Source of the DNA: Caulobacter sp. 17J65-9
GTDB taxonomy: Bacteria > Pseudomonadota > Alphaproteobacteria > Caulobacterales > Caulobacteraceae
DNA: 34,068 nt
Assembly (NCBI RefSeq): GCF_010975005.1
Contig: NZ_JAAIVC010000022.1
Location: 1-34,068, forward strand
Reading direction: 5' to 3'
Made by a program: the position numbers and the translations under genes
Part shown: one piece after another, positions 32,971-34,068 of the stretch
Position numbering within the stretch: position 1 is the first letter of the stretch
How the letters are laid out: each line of letters opens with the position of its first letter
The notes under the pieces: model-generated
The model's database searches: none
Told to the model about the DNA's origin: nothing
What the model saw: the letters and a program-made list of their open reading frames with translations, nothing else

Positions 32971-33396
32971 ATGAAAGTCCGTGACTTGATGACCCGCGAC
33001 GTCGAGGTGGCGCGTCCCGAGGAGCCGATCCAGAGCGTCGCCCAGCGCATGGCCCGCGGCGACTTCGGCTTCATGCCGGTGGTCGACGGCAAGCGCCTGA
33101 TCGGCGCCGTCACCGATCGCGACCTGGCCATCCGCGCCGTCGCCGGCGCCCTGCCGCCGTCCACCCCGGTCGGCGAGGTGATGACCCGCGACGTCACCTT
33201 CCTGCACGAGAACGACGACCTCGAAACCGTGCTGAACAAGATGAGCGGCGAGCAGATCCGCCGCCTGCCGATCGTCAACGACGCGCGCGACCTGTGCGGC
33301 GTGGTCTCCATCGGCGACATGGCCGCCAAGGTGAAGGAACGCTACGCCGGCGAGGCGCTGGAGGCGATCTCCAAGCCGGCCGCGGGCCACGCGTAA
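32971..33396 (+). CDS. CBS-domain-pair protein
   Basis: The 141-residue protein is a tandem CBS pair without any other domain. CBS1 is about residues 5-60 (VRDLMTRDVEVARPEEPIQSVAQRM, split by GDFGFMPVVDG) and CBS2 is about 66-125 (VGEVMTRDVTFLHENDDL, RRLPIVNDA). The pair forms a Bateman module that usually binds adenine nucleotides and senses energy state or metals. Stand-alone copies are common and often have unknown partners. A good ribosome binding site AGGAGA (32959-32964) lies six bases before the ATG. It follows the YeiH gene by 72 bases on the same strand, so cotranscription is possible. Confidence 0.88.
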   Translation: MKVRDLMTRDVEVARPEEPIQSVAQRMARGDFGFMPVVDGKRLIGAVTDRDLAIRAVAGALPPSTPVGEVMTRDVTFLHENDDLETVLNKMSGEQIRRLPIVNDARDLCGVVSIGDMAAKVKERYAGEALEAISKPAAGHA

Positions 33397-33433
33397 ACCC
33401 TTAGCCCTCCGCTAACCCTTGGTCTGCAGGATG

Positions 33434-33455
33434 GGACCTGAATTTTCTCAGGTCC
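33434..33455 (+). promoter_or_regulatory. 8-bp hairpin just upstream of the last gene
   Basis: GGACCTGA and TCAGGTCC pair perfectly over a six-base loop ATTTTC, ending six bases before the ATG at 33462. No Shine-Dalgarno is visible there. It could occlude or guide ribosome access, or be an operator dyad. Confidence 0.4.
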
Positions 33456-33461
33456 GCGGCA

Positions 33462-34068
33462 ATGGCGAAGGCGCAGTTCCAAAAGGGTCAGAAAGTCTGG
33501 GTCGAGTGCGTCGGCGCCTGGGCTGTCGTCGAGAAGGTCCAGCCCGTCTGGGCCAAGGGTTTCGACGAGCCCGTGCGCATCTCCTACGACGTCGGCTTCG
33601 GGCGCGAGTTCCTGGCCGATGAACTGGAGGCCGAGCGCGGCGACGACGCGCCGTCCGCCGCCAAGGCCGGCGAGTGGCGGATGCTGCGCGCCAAGAACAA
33701 GTGGCAGCAGCCGGAAGAGTGCGGCCACCACCCCTATCCGGGCAGCTATCCGGTGGTGGTCACCGACCCCAACGACTGGGGCGGCTGGCGCGTGCCCGGC
33801 GCGGAGTACGACCGCGACCCGCACAAGATCGAGTTCCAGGCCCGGCTGATCGGCGCCTCGCCCAAGCTCATGCGGCTGGCCGAGGAGTTGGCCGAAGCGG
33901 TCGCCGACGCTCCGCACGACGCGCCGCCGGAGATGGTGCGCCTGGCCCGCGCCGCCGACACGATCCTGCGCATGGTCAAGGACCACAACGCCCCGCCGCG
34001 CCGCGAGGGGCCCGCCGCGGCCGCTGCGGCCGCCGCCGCCGTCCACGCCGAACCGGCCGCCCCCGTTC
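33462..34068 (+). CDS. Hypothetical protein, 3' end outside window
   Basis: The frame is open from ATG at 33462 to the last base, giving at least 202 residues. The N-terminal part (about 1-55) has strand-rich segments (KGQKVWVECVGAWAVVEKV, RISYDVGFGREFLADEL), like a small beta-barrel or SH3-like fold. The middle has tryptophan- and proline-rich turns (WQQPEECGHHPYPGSYPVVV, WGGWRVPGAEYDR). A predicted helical segment (about 130-175) precedes a long Ala/Pro-rich linker at the visible end. Codon use is like the neighbours. I do not recognise a family and propose no function. The linker suggests a further domain beyond the window. Confidence 0.7.
   Translation, partial: MAKAQFQKGQKVWVECVGAWAVVEKVQPVWAKGFDEPVRISYDVGFGREFLADELEAERGDDAPSAAKAGEWRMLRAKNKWQQPEECGHHPYPGSYPVVVTDPNDWGGWRVPGAEYDRDPHKIEFQARLIGASPKLMRLAEELAEAVADAPHDAPPEMVRLARAADTILRMVKDHNAPPRREGPAAAAAAAAAVHAEPAAPV

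Overview
The window is a dense, about 70 percent GC chromosomal stretch with ordinary core and housekeeping genes. Gene content points to an alphaproteobacterium of the Caulobacterales (Caulobacter/Phenylobacterium type): tandem S46 dipeptidyl-peptidases, the DUF1289 plus retropepsin pair, a yidD-thrS overlap, cysS next to folE, and palindromic intergenic repeats. The taxon is inferred from gene content and composition; no rRNA or tRNA gene is present to test it. I see no prophage, insertion sequence, CRISPR array or plasmid function.

Layout. 1-3.8 kb: end of a hypothetical gene, xerD, a convergent acyltransferase-3 gene, accA, and a small zinc-ribbon membrane protein overlapping accA. 3.9-5.8 kb: minus-strand mscS-type channel gene followed by a threonine aldolase gene. 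5.9-8.7 kb: minus-strand operon for a DevBCA-like ABC exporter (FtsX-type permease, ATPase, HlyD-like adaptor). 8.9-13.1 kb: two tandem secreted S46 peptidase genes with a strong terminator between them. 13.1-14.1 kb: a paired palindromic repeat, then a crotonase-fold gene without the usual hydratase glutamates. 14.1-14.8 kb: a 0.7 kb stretch with no long gene, holding a 46-residue protein gene and two minus-strand terminators, one of which has no assigned gene. 14.8-15.7 kb: DUF1289 and a membrane-anchored retropepsin. 15.7-19.3 kb: a GT2 gene divergent from an ArnT-like GT39 gene, then HMG-CoA lyase, bounded on both sides by copies of one 48-bp palindrome. 19.3-24 kb: minus-strand GT2, thrS, yidD, an IscU/NifU-like scaffold and a glutathione S-transferase. 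23.9-26.8 kb: minus-strand M14 carboxypeptidase, SRPBCC and DinB-like genes. 26.9-29.2 kb: cysS divergent from folE. 29.3-30.9 kb: an orphan exbD and an RluA-type pseudouridine synthase. 30.9-33.4 kb: LysR regulator divergent from a YeiH-type transporter, then a CBS-pair protein. 33.5 kb to the end: an unrecognised gene running off the window.

Functional themes. Extracytoplasmic peptide breakdown is the clearest (two S46 exopeptidases and one M14 carboxypeptidase, all with signal peptides). Others are envelope work (ABC exporter, GT2/ArnT-like pair, O-acyltransferase, YidD, MscS, ExbD), leucine and acyl-CoA catabolism (HMG-CoA lyase, crotonase, AccA), and translation (ThrS, CysS, pseudouridine synthase). 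Nothing here is an obvious new multi-gene system. The parts most worth a second look are the unexplained small-transcript region at 14.1-14.8 kb, the structured repeats placed at gene ends, the second S46 peptidase with a changed active-site loop, and the crotonase and scaffold proteins that lack family-defining residues.
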